Positions 34,677 through 44,519 are shown, counted from the first letter of the stretch. The stretch: 64,000 nt of DNA from Shewanella amazonensis SB2B (GCF_000015245.1 NC_008700.1:3174501-3238500); one strand, 5' to 3'. Translations and numbers: made by a program. Notes: generated from the letters alone by a model not told the origin.

Positions 34677-35939
34677 TCAGCTCGCTGAATTGTCTTTGAC
34701 GGCAGCAGCCGCGTCCGCGGTGTGAGCCCCCTCTGTGGTTACCGATGCCTCAAAGCCCTCTTCTTTGCATGTCCCCTGGACGCAGGTAGCGTCATTGCCC
34801 CCAGGCTCGGCCTGAACATTTTCCTGCAGCGGTGCTGACTCATCAAGCATAAACGATGTCTCACGCTCATCCCGCGCGGCGCCGTAACGCACCAACAGAT
34901 GCCACAACCATTTAAGTTCGCTGAGCACCTCGGTTTTGTGGCCTCGTGCGCGCCAGCGGGTTGGGAAACGACTGACTTCCCGTGCGGCAACGCCGATGGC
35001 ATAGGCCGTAACGTTACCATCGATGGCAAGTCGCTGGGCCAGCGACGGCATGCCAGCACCGCGAAAATCCCGCACCACATGCTCCACATCCAGGCAGAGG
35101 CCTGAATGCCAATAAAGGGCTATCTGATAACGTTCTGCAATCGAGCGCAGCAAGGGTTCAATCTCAGTGCCTCTGAAACTGGGATCGGCCACCAGTGCCT
35201 CCATGTCTTCAGCAAGCGACAGCGGCCCGTGGATCTGGGCTTCGATATAGTGATCCAGGTTGCCCGACAAGCCGCGCTCAAACCTCATCACGATATCTTC
35301 ACCCAGAGTCGAGACAAGCCTTTCCACCAGTTTGGCCGGTGCCAGGCCATGCTCACCCAAGGCGTAACGACGCTCGAAACTTTCGGTCAGCAAGGCGGCC
35401 ATCACCATCTCAAAGGCATCGGCTGTGCCCTTGTCACGGGGATTGCGGTAAGAATCGTTAAAACAAAAGGTTGCCCGAGACAGCACCTCCGGCTTGGTCA
35501 GGAAATAGCAGCTGCCAAAACGCGGCGCAGGGCCATTGGGGGCGAGCAGTAAATCGAGGGCGCCATACTTGGGACGGGCAGCAATATCTGTGGTGAGCTC
35601 ACGGAAAAATTGCCGCTCCCAGTGATCACGGGCACCGCCAATCTCAGGCGAAAGCAGACCGGACGAAATGTGGGTTTCAAACTGGCAACGATAGCGGCCG
35701 TCCTGCAACAGGCCTTCGGCCACCGTCAGTCCCCGGGAATCAAACCTGTCCGGATGAAAGTGCAAAGCAATTCGCCCATGCATGGCCACAGCCTGCATGG
35801 CGGCATTGAATCGGCCCGGCGCTATGTCTGACATCTGCAGCACATTACGGATAATGCCCAGAGCGGATTCACGCTCTTCCCGGGCATAACGACTCAGGCT
35901 TTCTATCGCCAGATACTGGCTGCTCGGCGAACGCGGCAT
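34677..35939 (-). CDS. DUF3626-family protein
   Basis: A 420-residue soluble protein with the DUF3626 hallmarks: IALHFHPDRFDSRGLTVAEGLL, then YRCQFETHISSG, RPKYGALDLL, PAPRFGSCYF and RATFCFNDSY. The order of these blocks matches the family. DUF3626 members have no agreed function. The last 60 residues are acidic, low in complexity and probably disordered. I start at the ATG four bases after AAGGAG; an adjacent ATG three bases earlier or an extension of 22 codons are alternatives. It stands alone, divergent from nirK. Confidence 0.82.
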   Translation of the reverse strand: MPRSPSSQYLAIESLSRYAREERESALGIIRNVLQMSDIAPGRFNAAMQAVAMHGRIALHFHPDRFDSRGLTVAEGLLQDGRYRCQFETHISSGLLSPEIGGARDHWERQFFRELTTDIAARPKYGALDLLLAPNGPAPRFGSCYFLTKPEVLSRATFCFNDSYRNPRDKGTADAFEMVMAALLTESFERRYALGEHGLAPAKLVERLVSTLGEDIVMRFERGLSGNLDHYIEAQIHGPLSLAEDMEALVADPSFRGTEIEPLLRSIAERYQIALYWHSGLCLDVEHVVRDFRGAGMPSLAQRLAIDGNVTAYAIGVAAREVSRFPTRWRARGHKTEVLSELKWLWHLLVRYGAARDERETSFMLDESAPLQENVQAEPGGNDATCVQGTCKEEGFEASVTTEGAHTADAAAAVKDNSAS

Positions 35940-36104
35940 CATGCTCCTTGTGGCTGGCCGGAAAAGGTTGAAAACACTGCAAAGATAGCAGAGCGGCCGC
36001 TGGCTCTCCATCTAAATTAACAGCCTTTAATGGGAAGCATTTTCTCCCCATCCCCCTGTAATTTACCTGTTCATTTGACGTTAACGGAAAGTTTTTTTCG
36101 CCAG

Positions 36105-36118
36105 TTGACTTCCATCAA
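36105..36118 (+). promoter_or_regulatory. FNR/DNR-type box upstream of nirK
   Basis: TTGAC-TTCC-ATCAA matches TTGAT-N4-ATCAA at nine of ten defined positions, 117 bp before the nirK start. The FNR-type regulator in this cluster carries the residues (ExxSR) that read this sequence. Confidence 0.7.
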
Positions 36119-36235
36119 TTGCTTTTTTGCCCATGGCGATAATTTAGACACCAGAAAAGGATTCTCAACACCAAGCGCCTCCTCTCAAGGAGGCCATAAA
36201 AACCATCACGCGATATCACAACCATGGAGTTTGGC

Positions 36236-37417
36236 ATGAAAAACGAACAGCAATCTATCGAACATGGCGTGGACACCAACCGCAGACAATTTCTGGGTGG
36301 ATCTGTGGGTGCTGGTCTGGTGGGACTGGGGCTCGCTTCCGGACTAATGAGCAGCCAGGCCAATGCCACCACCGCAGGTAACAAGGCCAAAAGCGATCGC
36401 ATGGCCAACTACACCGCCGATCAACTGGAGCGCGTAAAGCAGGAGCTGGTGCCGCCGCCAATGGTACCCAAGCATGATCAGGTGGCCACGGGTAAACCCA
36501 AGGTCATTGAAGTCCGCCTCGAAGTAGAAGAAAAGCAAATTGAGCTGGAAAATGGCGTGTTTGCCTGGGTGTGTGCCTTCAACGGCAGTGTGCCCGGGCC
36601 ACTCATTGTGTGCCACCAGCACGATTACGTTGAGCTGACGCTGGTTAACCCCAAGACCAATGTGCTGTCACACAACATCGACCTGCACTCAGCCACAGGC
36701 GCGCTGGGCGGCGGCGAACTGACTCTGGTTGCCCCCGGGCAGGAAGTCACCTTCCGCTTCAAAGCCACCAAGGCAGGTACCTTTGTGTATCACTGTGCCC
36801 CGGGCGGCATCATGATCCCCTGGCACGTAGCCATGGGGATGCACGGCGCCATCATGGTACTGCCAAGGGAAGGCCTGAGCGACGGTGATGGCAACCCACT
36901 GCACTACGACCGCGCCTATTACATTGGCGAAGCCGACTTCTATGTGCCCAAAGATGCACAGGGCAACTACAAGCGTTACAACCAATTGATGGAGAGCATG
37001 GAAGAAGTGCTCACCACCATGAAGACACTGCTGCCTTCCCACATAGTGTTCAACGGCGGGGTAGGTGCCCTCACCGGCAAGCACGCCATGCCTGCCAAGG
37101 TGGGTGAGTCAGTGCTCTTTATCCACTCCCAGGCCAACCGTGACACCCGCCCTCACATCATCGGCGGCCATGGTGACTATGTGTGGGCCGCAGGCTCCTT
37201 TGCCGACCGCCCACAACGGGATCTGGAAACCTGGATGGTGGCCGGTGGCAGCGCGGCAGCTGCACTCTACACCTTCCGTCAGCCCGGGCTGCACGCCTAC
37301 GTTAACCACAACCTGATTGAGGCCATCATGAAAGGGGCTGCCGCCCACATCAAGGTAGACGGTGAGTGGGATGACAACCTGATGGTACAGGTGAGAAAGC
37401 CCAGCGCCATCGCATAA
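36236..37417 (+). CDS. nirK: Copper-containing nitrite reductase (NO-forming)
   Basis: A 393-residue NirK. A twin-arginine signal (NRRQFLGGSVGAG) exports the folded enzyme. Copper ligands are plain: LSHNIDLHSATG gives the type 1 and type 2 histidines and the catalytic Asp, FVYHCAPGG the His-Cys pair, IPWHVAMGMHG the type 1 His and Met, and the second domain supplies the later histidine (RPHIIGGHGDYVW). It reduces nitrite to nitric oxide in the periplasm. I chose the ATG that begins MKNEQQSIEHG. SCO and PCu(A)C genes downstream probably deliver its copper. No nor or nos gene is in the window. Confidence 0.96.
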   Translation: MKNEQQSIEHGVDTNRRQFLGGSVGAGLVGLGLASGLMSSQANATTAGNKAKSDRMANYTADQLERVKQELVPPPMVPKHDQVATGKPKVIEVRLEVEEKQIELENGVFAWVCAFNGSVPGPLIVCHQHDYVELTLVNPKTNVLSHNIDLHSATGALGGGELTLVAPGQEVTFRFKATKAGTFVYHCAPGGIMIPWHVAMGMHGAIMVLPREGLSDGDGNPLHYDRAYYIGEADFYVPKDAQGNYKRYNQLMESMEEVLTTMKTLLPSHIVFNGGVGALTGKHAMPAKVGESVLFIHSQANRDTRPHIIGGHGDYVWAAGSFADRPQRDLETWMVAGGSAAAALYTFRQPGLHAYVNHNLIEAIMKGAAAHIKVDGEWDDNLMVQVRKPSAIA

Positions 37418-37440
37418 ATCGCTGCGCGTTAACTGAGTCA

Positions 37441-37469
37441 GAGTGCGCTGACTGAGCCACAGCGCACTC
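37441..37469 (+). other. Hairpin downstream of nirK
   Basis: GAGTGCGCTG and CAGCGCACTC form a perfect 10-bp stem with a nine-base loop, 23 bp after the nirK stop. There is no T-run. It probably stabilises the nirK transcript or attenuates read-through into the downstream genes. Confidence 0.5.
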
Positions 37470-37545
37470 CCGGCTCAAAGATGTGAAATACCTGGGTGCA
37501 AACGCCAAGATGTACGCGCGGACAGGTGAACGTCTGTCGTCTGCA

Positions 37546-37574
37546 CCTTGCAGCGCCGGGCTGCAAGGCCCGGC
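37546..37574 (+). promoter_or_regulatory. Two mutually exclusive hairpins before a ribosome-binding site
   Basis: CCTTGCAG can pair with CTGCAAGG, or GCCGGG can pair with CCCGGC. The two stems share bases and cannot form together. The second ends directly at the AAAGGAG Shine-Dalgarno of the next gene. It may be a translational switch, or merely a GC-rich coincidence. Confidence 0.35.
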
Positions 37575-37587
37575 AAAGGAGTCTGAT

Positions 37588-38505
37588 ATGAGCAGTTCCC
37601 ACCTCGCTGATGGATTCTGGGCATGCAAGTTTAAGGAGTCATGGCGACGTCAGCAGGCATGGCTTTGCGCCCTCTTGTGGTCACTGAGCCTGCCGCTTTA
37701 TGCCGCCGAGCCACTGAAAGACTACCGTCTGGAAGCCGCGGTTTATCAGTGGTATGGCATGTTGGACTCAGGCAAAACATCGTCATTCAGCGGGCAGCAA
37801 CTGGCCGTTACACTACCGGAATATCAGGACGCTCAAGGCGGCGGTGCCCATCACATACTTGCCATCACACCACTGCTTGTCGACACGTCACTGTCCACCG
37901 GCTCACAAGCGAACAGTAACTCAGCTATACAGGCTTCAGTGTCCCTGGAGTTTTTGCCTCCATCACCCGGCGACATGACCCGGGGACACTACCTTGAAGT
38001 CACCATGCACTTTGACGCAGCCATGGCGCTTACGGCGCTCACGACCGAAGTGCACGAACAGGATGACTTCGACTCCCGCTTTCGCCCCTCGGCCGAGAGC
38101 AACCTTATCCGGGCGCTGATTTATCGCTGGACGGCTCAGCTGGATTCACCGGGCACGCTTCATCCACAGGGCCTGCCCCCGTTCACCAAAACAGCCAGTT
38201 TTATTGCCCCCGAAAAAGGCATCAACAATCCTGCGGCTTACCTTAACCACCTCAATAGCCTGCAACTTAAATCCAGCAGGCGGGAAATTAAAAATCTGAT
38301 ATTGCAATCAGGCGCCGAGCCCGGGGAATACCAGGTGAGCTTTGAATATCAGTGGCGGGCGCAAAACGCCCGAGGTGAAGAAGAGCTATCCCAGATCCAG
38401 GTCGACATGACTCTGGTTGTGACCGATGGGCAGGCAGTGATTTCTGCGTACAGGGAGCGCTTTCTCCCGCCAGTAACCGACCTTGGCGCCGAAATCCGGT
38501 GCTGA
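37588..38505 (+). CDS. Exported protein with two NTF2-like halves, nirK cluster
   Basis: A 305-residue protein with signal sequence (WLCALLWSLSLPLYAAE), not recognised by name. The mature part looks internally duplicated: each half begins with a helix of the form YRLEAAVYQWYGMLDSG and LIRALIYRWTAQLDSPG, followed by a strand-rich stretch, as in NTF2/SnoaL folds. It follows nirK and precedes the copper genes at 14 bp from SCO, so a role in NirK maturation or periplasmic nitrogen-oxide handling is plausible. The start follows AAGGAG; a longer upstream reading frame is not needed. Confidence 0.75.
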   Translation: MSSSHLADGFWACKFKESWRRQQAWLCALLWSLSLPLYAAEPLKDYRLEAAVYQWYGMLDSGKTSSFSGQQLAVTLPEYQDAQGGGAHHILAITPLLVDTSLSTGSQANSNSAIQASVSLEFLPPSPGDMTRGHYLEVTMHFDAAMALTALTTEVHEQDDFDSRFRPSAESNLIRALIYRWTAQLDSPGTLHPQGLPPFTKTASFIAPEKGINNPAAYLNHLNSLQLKSSRREIKNLILQSGAEPGEYQVSFEYQWRAQNARGEEELSQIQVDMTLVVTDGQAVISAYRERFLPPVTDLGAEIRC

Positions 38506-38519
38506 ACCAGGAGACCCTT

Positions 38520-39179
38520 ATGACAAACAAGCACACACAGTCAGCCATCTTCATTGGCAAATCCTTATCCATACTGGCGTTGCTGCTGGCATTCGCCGGT
38601 TTCCAGGTACAGGCACAGATGCCGGTACTCAAAGGCATTGGCGGCGACTTCAGCATGCAAAGCAGCAAAGGGACTCAGGTCAACCTCAGTGACTTTCGCG
38701 GCAAGGTGGTCATGATGTTTTTTGGCTACACCAATTGCGCCGACATTTGCCCTACCACCATGGCTCACATCAGCCAATTGATGCAAAAAATGCCAGCAGA
38801 GGAACGCGCCCGTATTCAGGTACTCTTTGTCAGCATCGACAGCGATTACGACACCCCCAAACACCTCAATAAATATCTGAGTTACTTTGACCCCAGCTTT
38901 ATCGGCCTGGTGGACGAGCGGGCCAAAATTGATGAAGTAGCCGCCATGTACCATGCCGACTACAGCAAGCTTGCCGACGATAAGGTCACGACCGAATACA
39001 AAAAACTCAGCCTCGAACGCCAGGGCAGCGCCGGCAAGGGCTACCTCTACTCCCATACCGCCAAGATTTTTGTACTCGACCCCGAAGGGCGGGTGCGGGG
39101 TTTCTTCTACACAGGTACGCCGCTGGACGAGATGCAGGCGGATATTTCCTCACTGCTTAATACTCAGGCAAAAAGTTAA
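38520..39179 (+). CDS. SCO1/SenC-family copper metallochaperone
   Basis: A 219-residue thioredoxin-fold protein anchored by an N-terminal signal or membrane segment. The copper-binding motif CADIC is at C73-C77 (FGYTNCADICPTTM), and the distant histidine is in YSHTAKIF. SCO proteins reduce or load copper sites, classically CuA of cytochrome oxidase. Here the gene lies between nirK and PCu(A)C, so NirK is the probable recipient. An ATG follows CCAGGAGACCCTT. Confidence 0.92.
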   Translation: MTNKHTQSAIFIGKSLSILALLLAFAGFQVQAQMPVLKGIGGDFSMQSSKGTQVNLSDFRGKVVMMFFGYTNCADICPTTMAHISQLMQKMPAEERARIQVLFVSIDSDYDTPKHLNKYLSYFDPSFIGLVDERAKIDEVAAMYHADYSKLADDKVTTEYKKLSLERQGSAGKGYLYSHTAKIFVLDPEGRVRGFFYTGTPLDEMQADISSLLNTQAKS

Positions 39180-39221
39180 TCCGACAGTGACATCAATTCA
39201 GCTACATGAAAGGAAAACAAG

Positions 39222-39695
39222 ATGATATTCAACCTCAAACAGCTCCTGAAACCCGCCCTGCTGCTGGCCCTGTTGAATACCTCGGGCGTCATCGCCGGGG
39301 AACTCATGGTCCACGACGCCTGGGTCAGGGCCATGCCCCCCAATGCCAGAGCCGTGCCTGTGTATCTGTCTGTGCACAATGGCAGCGAAAAGGATATCGC
39401 CCTCACAGCCATTGAAACGCCCATGGGGCGAATTGAGCTGCATCAGAGTATTCAACAGGGCGAAATGATGAAAATGCAGCGGGTTGAGCGCATTGAGGTG
39501 GCCGCCCACACCATGGTCAAACTCGCCCCCATGGGTTATCACGGCATGCTGCTGGACATGCAGGCGCCCCCTGCAGCCGGGGAAAAAGTCGCACTGACAC
39601 TGCACTTTGATAACGGTGAAACCGCCCGGATTGACGCGCCCGTGATAGCCGGGCAAGGGGAAATGATGGCGTCGGGCCATGAGCATCATCATTGA
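39222..39695 (+). CDS. PCu(A)C periplasmic copper chaperone
   Basis: A 157-residue exported protein of the PCu(A)C family. The copper motif H(X)10M(X)21HXM is complete, from H in ELHQSIQQG to HGM in GYHGMLL. The C-terminal GHEHHH tail adds metal-binding residues. These proteins pass Cu(I) to SCO or directly to target enzymes. It is 43 bp after SCO and forms with it a copper-delivery pair behind nirK. Confidence 0.93.
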   Translation: MIFNLKQLLKPALLLALLNTSGVIAGELMVHDAWVRAMPPNARAVPVYLSVHNGSEKDIALTAIETPMGRIELHQSIQQGEMMKMQRVERIEVAAHTMVKLAPMGYHGMLLDMQAPPAAGEKVALTLHFDNGETARIDAPVIAGQGEMMASGHEHHH

Positions 39696-39716
39696 TCTCA
39701 GGCTTATCCATCAAAG

Positions 39717-39730
39717 GCGATCCAGATCAA
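39717..39730 (+). promoter_or_regulatory. FNR/DNR-like box before the Crp/Fnr regulator
   Basis: GCGAT-CCAG-ATCAA fits TTGAT-N4-ATCAA at eight of ten positions, 58 bp before the regulator's start codon, close to the usual -40 location for FNR-type activation or autoregulation. Confidence 0.5.
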
Positions 39731-39787
39731 TGATTTGAATGGAAATGTGACTTAGTCTGCCCTTCAGTAACCGAGCCGGGGGGCAGC

Positions 39788-40606
39788 ATGATCACCGACA
39801 TTCAGACCAGTCAGATTATTCATCAGCATCATCTTTTTTCGCCCCTCGAGCCGAGGCAATTGGAACAGTTGCTGGCGGGAGCCGGTCGCATCAGCTTGTC
39901 TGCGCAGGAACACCTGTTTCATCGTCAGGACCCCGCCAAACGCTTTTATCTGGTGCTCAAGGGCAACCTGCAACTCTATATCACCAGCGCCCAGGGGCAG
40001 CTTAAGGTGCTGGAGGTCGTGCGGCCAAATCACTCTTTCGCCGAAGCGCTGATTTTCAATCAGGAACCCTTTTACCCTGTGTCTGCCCAGGCGGTACAAG
40101 CCTGCGAGCTCATCAGCTTTGATGCCGAGGCCTATCTGGCCATTCTCAAGCAAAGTCCGGATGCCTGCATTGCAGTCATGGCGGCCATGAGTATGCGCCT
40201 GCACAAGGATATTCAGGAGATTGAAAACCTGTCGCTGCAAAATGCCGAGAACCGGCTGCTGATGTTTTTGCTCAGGCACAGCAAACCTTCCGGGGATAAC
40301 AGCGGCATGCTGACCCTGGATGTGCCCAAACGAACCCTGGCATCGCGGTTGTCAATTCAGCCGGAGACCTTCTCCCGACTGATAAAAAAGATGAACAGTG
40401 AAGGTATGATAGAAGAGTCGCGGGGACTGATTAACATCCCGGATCTCAGCCGTCTTTATGAAAGTATTCAGCAGCTTGAACCAGCGGCATGCGGGCGCTG
40501 CCCCATGGCCATGAAAAAGGCAGCACTGAAACAGGCACAAGCAGCAAGCAAAGTCAGTTTGAATACCCGAGCACTGGCGGACAGAATTCCCGCCAGCGTG
40601 AGTTAA
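39788..40606 (+). CDS. Crp/Fnr-family regulator, DNR/NnrR-like
   Basis: A 272-residue regulator with an N-terminal cyclic-nucleotide-binding fold (HLFHRQDPAKRFYLVLKGNLQLYI) and a C-terminal HTH whose recognition helix IQPETFSRLIKKM has the ExxSR residues of FNR. The N-terminal Fe-S cysteines of FNR are missing, so it is DNR/NnrR-like and likely senses nitric oxide, perhaps by haem. A tail of about 45 residues carries CGRCPM, an unusual CxxC. It probably activates nirK through the TTGAC-N4-ATCAA site. It lies at the end of the nirK cluster. Confidence 0.9.
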   Translation: MITDIQTSQIIHQHHLFSPLEPRQLEQLLAGAGRISLSAQEHLFHRQDPAKRFYLVLKGNLQLYITSAQGQLKVLEVVRPNHSFAEALIFNQEPFYPVSAQAVQACELISFDAEAYLAILKQSPDACIAVMAAMSMRLHKDIQEIENLSLQNAENRLLMFLLRHSKPSGDNSGMLTLDVPKRTLASRLSIQPETFSRLIKKMNSEGMIEESRGLINIPDLSRLYESIQQLEPAACGRCPMAMKKAALKQAQAASKVSLNTRALADRIPASVS

Positions 40607-40651
40607 TCCAAAGCCGTCAGACAGCGTCTTGCAGTCTCCTGCTTGAAGCTG

Positions 40652-41179
40652 TCAGGTCCCGGCAGTCGTCTCGCAGCTGCCAATCAGGGTCTTGAAGTGT
40701 TGCCCCAGATCCTGTCCGGCAAAAGCCTGAGCCTGGCTCGCCATGCGCGCCAATGTTTGGGAAGCGCCTTCCAGCCCTTCCTGCTCAATCAGCGCCTTGG
40801 CATAGGCTGCCACATCGGAGCCCTGCTGCAGGAGGGCAGCTGCATTTTGCAGATCAAATTCCTGTTCCATCATCGACTGCACATTGGCGAGCAACTCAGC
40901 CACCTTGGCCGACTCCACCAGCGCCCCTTCCACGTTTACCAACTCGCCCAGCGGGTCTTCGGCAAGTTTATTGGCCACACAGGCCGCCACCGACCCGGCT
41001 TCGGCGCTTACCACCACAGCATCCAGCCCCTCGGCACGAATTTGCTCAATCGCTTGCTGAATGTCGGCATTACGCGCAAGCCAGGCCTGCTCCATCGCCG
41101 CCTTTTCATCCCCCCCAAACCAGCCGCAGCCAGACATCAACAGGGCACCCAATGCCAGCGAGAGAATTTTTTGTGTCAT
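40652..41179 (-). CDS. Predicted lipoprotein of unknown function
   Basis: A 175-residue protein with signal and lipobox (GALLMSGC). The mature part is acidic and helical, rich in Ala and Gln (AEDPLGELVNVEGALVESAKVAELLANV), without a recognised domain; two cysteines flank the helical region (SVAACVANK and IGSCETT). It begins after AAAGGCA; a form with 13 extra residues is possible. It converges on the regulator gene. No role is proposed. Confidence 0.7.
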   Translation of the reverse strand: MTQKILSLALGALLMSGCGWFGGDEKAAMEQAWLARNADIQQAIEQIRAEGLDAVVVSAEAGSVAACVANKLAEDPLGELVNVEGALVESAKVAELLANVQSMMEQEFDLQNAAALLQQGSDVAAYAKALIEQEGLEGASQTLARMASQAQAFAGQDLGQHFKTLIGSCETTAGT

Positions 41180-41420
41180 TGCCTTTTCCTTTAAATCAAC
41201 TATCCATAAACAAGGCATGAATAACTGCGCTGCCCCGTGTTGCCACAGTGTTCCAGAATCGCCTTAAACGGGGATGAACGCGTAAAACCAACAAATAAAC
41301 GCAGGTTTGCGGCCATTTACATGGCGGCATGCCCGGTGCTTTGGTAAGCTTGCGCCCCCTGCTACGGGCGCGGCCATCAAGCCTGCCCGAACACCTTTCC
41401 TGCAAGCAAGAGAAGACTGC

Positions 41421-43022
<1,602 letters not shown>

Positions 43023-43034
43023 TCTTGCCCAGAC

Positions 43035-43079
43035 CACACAATAAAAAAACCGGCCATTGGCCGGTTTTTTTATTGTGTG
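43035..43079. terminator. Very long perfect bidirectional terminator
   Basis: Two 21-bp arms are perfectly complementary around an ATT loop. The inner part is CCGGCC/GGCCGG, the middle a run of seven A or T, the outer part CACACAAT/ATTGTGTG. It serves both rhlE and the converging redoxin gene. This stem is unusually long for an intrinsic terminator. Confidence 0.92.
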
Positions 43080-43104
43080 CGGGGCGTGTCACCAAGGCGG
43101 CTTG

Positions 43105-43671
43105 TTATTGCTGGCAATGCCTGTCGTCACATAAGTCAGGACCTGAACCGGCTGACAGGCCAGAGTCTGAAGTCTCAGGCCTATTGACCTCCCCCGCCAG
43201 CAGGGCGTCTTGCAACAGCAGGGTTCCTATCGCCTTACCGAGTTTCATATCTTCCAGCACTCCAAGATGTTGCATCCTCACCCGGCCATCCGCATCCAGC
43301 AGTACCAGGGTGGGCGTGCCCTGAAATCCCCAGCGAGCCATGGTCTCGGGTATGCGTCCGGCCGGACGGTCGATGGCGATGGGAAACCTGAGCCGATACT
43401 CATGCACAAAGGCCTGCAGCGCCTCCGGCCCCATGACGCCGTGATGCTCAAACACCGAGTGCAGCCCCATGATGGCAATGTCATCACCGAAGGTGTTTGC
43501 CACCCGGGCCAGCTGCGGCAGTCCATGGCTGATGCAGGCGGGGCACAGCATCTGAAATACATAAATCAGCAATGGTTTGCCACGAAAGTCCTCAAGACTG
43601 AGCGGGGTTGGCGTATTGAGCCAGGCACTGACGGCAAGTTCGGGTGCCAGCGGAAATTCAACGTGCGACAT
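43105..43671 (-). CDS. Redoxin/TlpA-like thioredoxin-fold protein
   Basis: A 188-residue thioredoxin-fold protein without signal peptide. The redox motif CPAC occurs in VFQMLCPACISHG, followed by the alkyl hydroperoxide reductase/TlpA-type IPETMARWGFQGTPTLVLLD with the cis-Pro. It likely reduces peroxides or disulfides in the cytoplasm. The gene follows the secreted-protein gene by 10 bp in one operon, divergent from a MarR-type regulator with cysteines. Its C-terminal CDDRHC adds a second pair of cysteines of uncertain meaning. Confidence 0.85.
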   Translation of the reverse strand: MSHVEFPLAPELAVSAWLNTPTPLSLEDFRGKPLLIYVFQMLCPACISHGLPQLARVANTFGDDIAIMGLHSVFEHHGVMGPEALQAFVHEYRLRFPIAIDRPAGRIPETMARWGFQGTPTLVLLDADGRVRMQHLGVLEDMKLGKAIGTLLLQDALLAGEVNRPETSDSGLSAGSGPDLCDDRHCQQ

Positions 43672-43681
43672 AACCCGCTCC

Positions 43682-44428
43682 TTAATGATTCACCTTGCCA
43701 GGCAGACTCAGGTCGCCAGAGGCAACATCGAACACATCCACCACACAAAACAGCGGCGCATGCAAATTGGCACTGACTCTGAGGCCAGATGTCACCCCGT
43801 CAAAGCTGGCGGACGCGACAACATCGATATTGTCGAATGGCACCTTCACTTCGACTCTGTCACCGCTCAGCAGCGGGTCGAAGCCTGGGCTGTCGATATA
43901 CAGGGGTAGGCCGGGCCAGGTCTTGGGCAGCTTGGGGCGGGCTCCTTCGGGAATATCCTTCACCTTGAGCTTGCCCGGGCCGCATGCCTCGTCGGCGACC
44001 AACACCACCCAGTGGCTGTGCCACAAGTCGCCGTCATTGTCGGTATTGTTATCGCCGTTTTCATCAAACAAAGGCGTATCGTCAAAGTCTGGATGGCTCG
44101 CCACCGCCAGCGCCAGAATGCCCGCCCCGGCGTCAAAGCCCACTTCGCCACTGTCGATACTGGTCGGCCAGACGTAGGCAAAGGCCGAGGCGCCCTCAAG
44201 CTTGCCACCAGCCTTGGGAAGGAGGCTCCCGGCTTCACCGGCAACGCCCATGTGGAAGGTTGCCACATTGCCCTTGGTGGTGATTTTGGCATGCACTATG
44301 TCAAAGGCGGGTTCTATCGCCTTATCAGTTTTGGCCTGAATGCCGCCCTGATGGGCGCCGTGGCCTATTGCGGCTGCGCTGAGCAGCAAGCCTGACAGGG
44401 TTGCAATGGCGAGTTGTGACGGTTTCAT
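43682..44428 (-). CDS. Secreted hypothetical protein with an acidic calcium-loop-like segment
   Basis: A 248-residue protein with signal peptide (LAIATLSGLLLSAAAIGHG). No domain is named with confidence. A segment of Asp and Asn (FDENGDNNTDNDGDLWHSHW) resembles a thrombospondin or dockerin-type Ca2+-binding loop. Two cysteines (EACGPG, FCVVDVF) could form a disulfide. It is the first gene of the redoxin operon and begins after AAGGAGAGCCACT. A possible periplasmic partner of the redoxin; that is inference. Confidence 0.75.
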   Translation of the reverse strand: MKPSQLAIATLSGLLLSAAAIGHGAHQGGIQAKTDKAIEPAFDIVHAKITTKGNVATFHMGVAGEAGSLLPKAGGKLEGASAFAYVWPTSIDSGEVGFDAGAGILALAVASHPDFDDTPLFDENGDNNTDNDGDLWHSHWVVLVADEACGPGKLKVKDIPEGARPKLPKTWPGLPLYIDSPGFDPLLSGDRVEVKVPFDNIDVVASASFDGVTSGLRVSANLHAPLFCVVDVFDVASGDLSLPGKVNH

Positions 44429-44445
44429 AGTGGCTCTCCTTGATC

Positions 44446-44519
44446 GTTTTGAGTCGAAACAATTAAAACCAAAATGATCCAGTCTTGTCAACATAGTTTC
44501 GAGGCGATACAATTGTTTC
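44446..44519. promoter_or_regulatory. Repeated MarR-type operator motifs in the divergent intergenic region
   Basis: GATACAATTGTTTC (44506-44519) is a 12-of-14 palindrome touching the MarR start codon. A partial copy, GAAACAATTAAAAC (44456-44469), lies nearer the secreted-protein gene. A second pair, GTTTCGA-like, occurs in opposite orientation (44446-44460 and 44496-44510, 11 of 15 alike). A MarR dimer bound here would control both directions. Confidence 0.5.
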
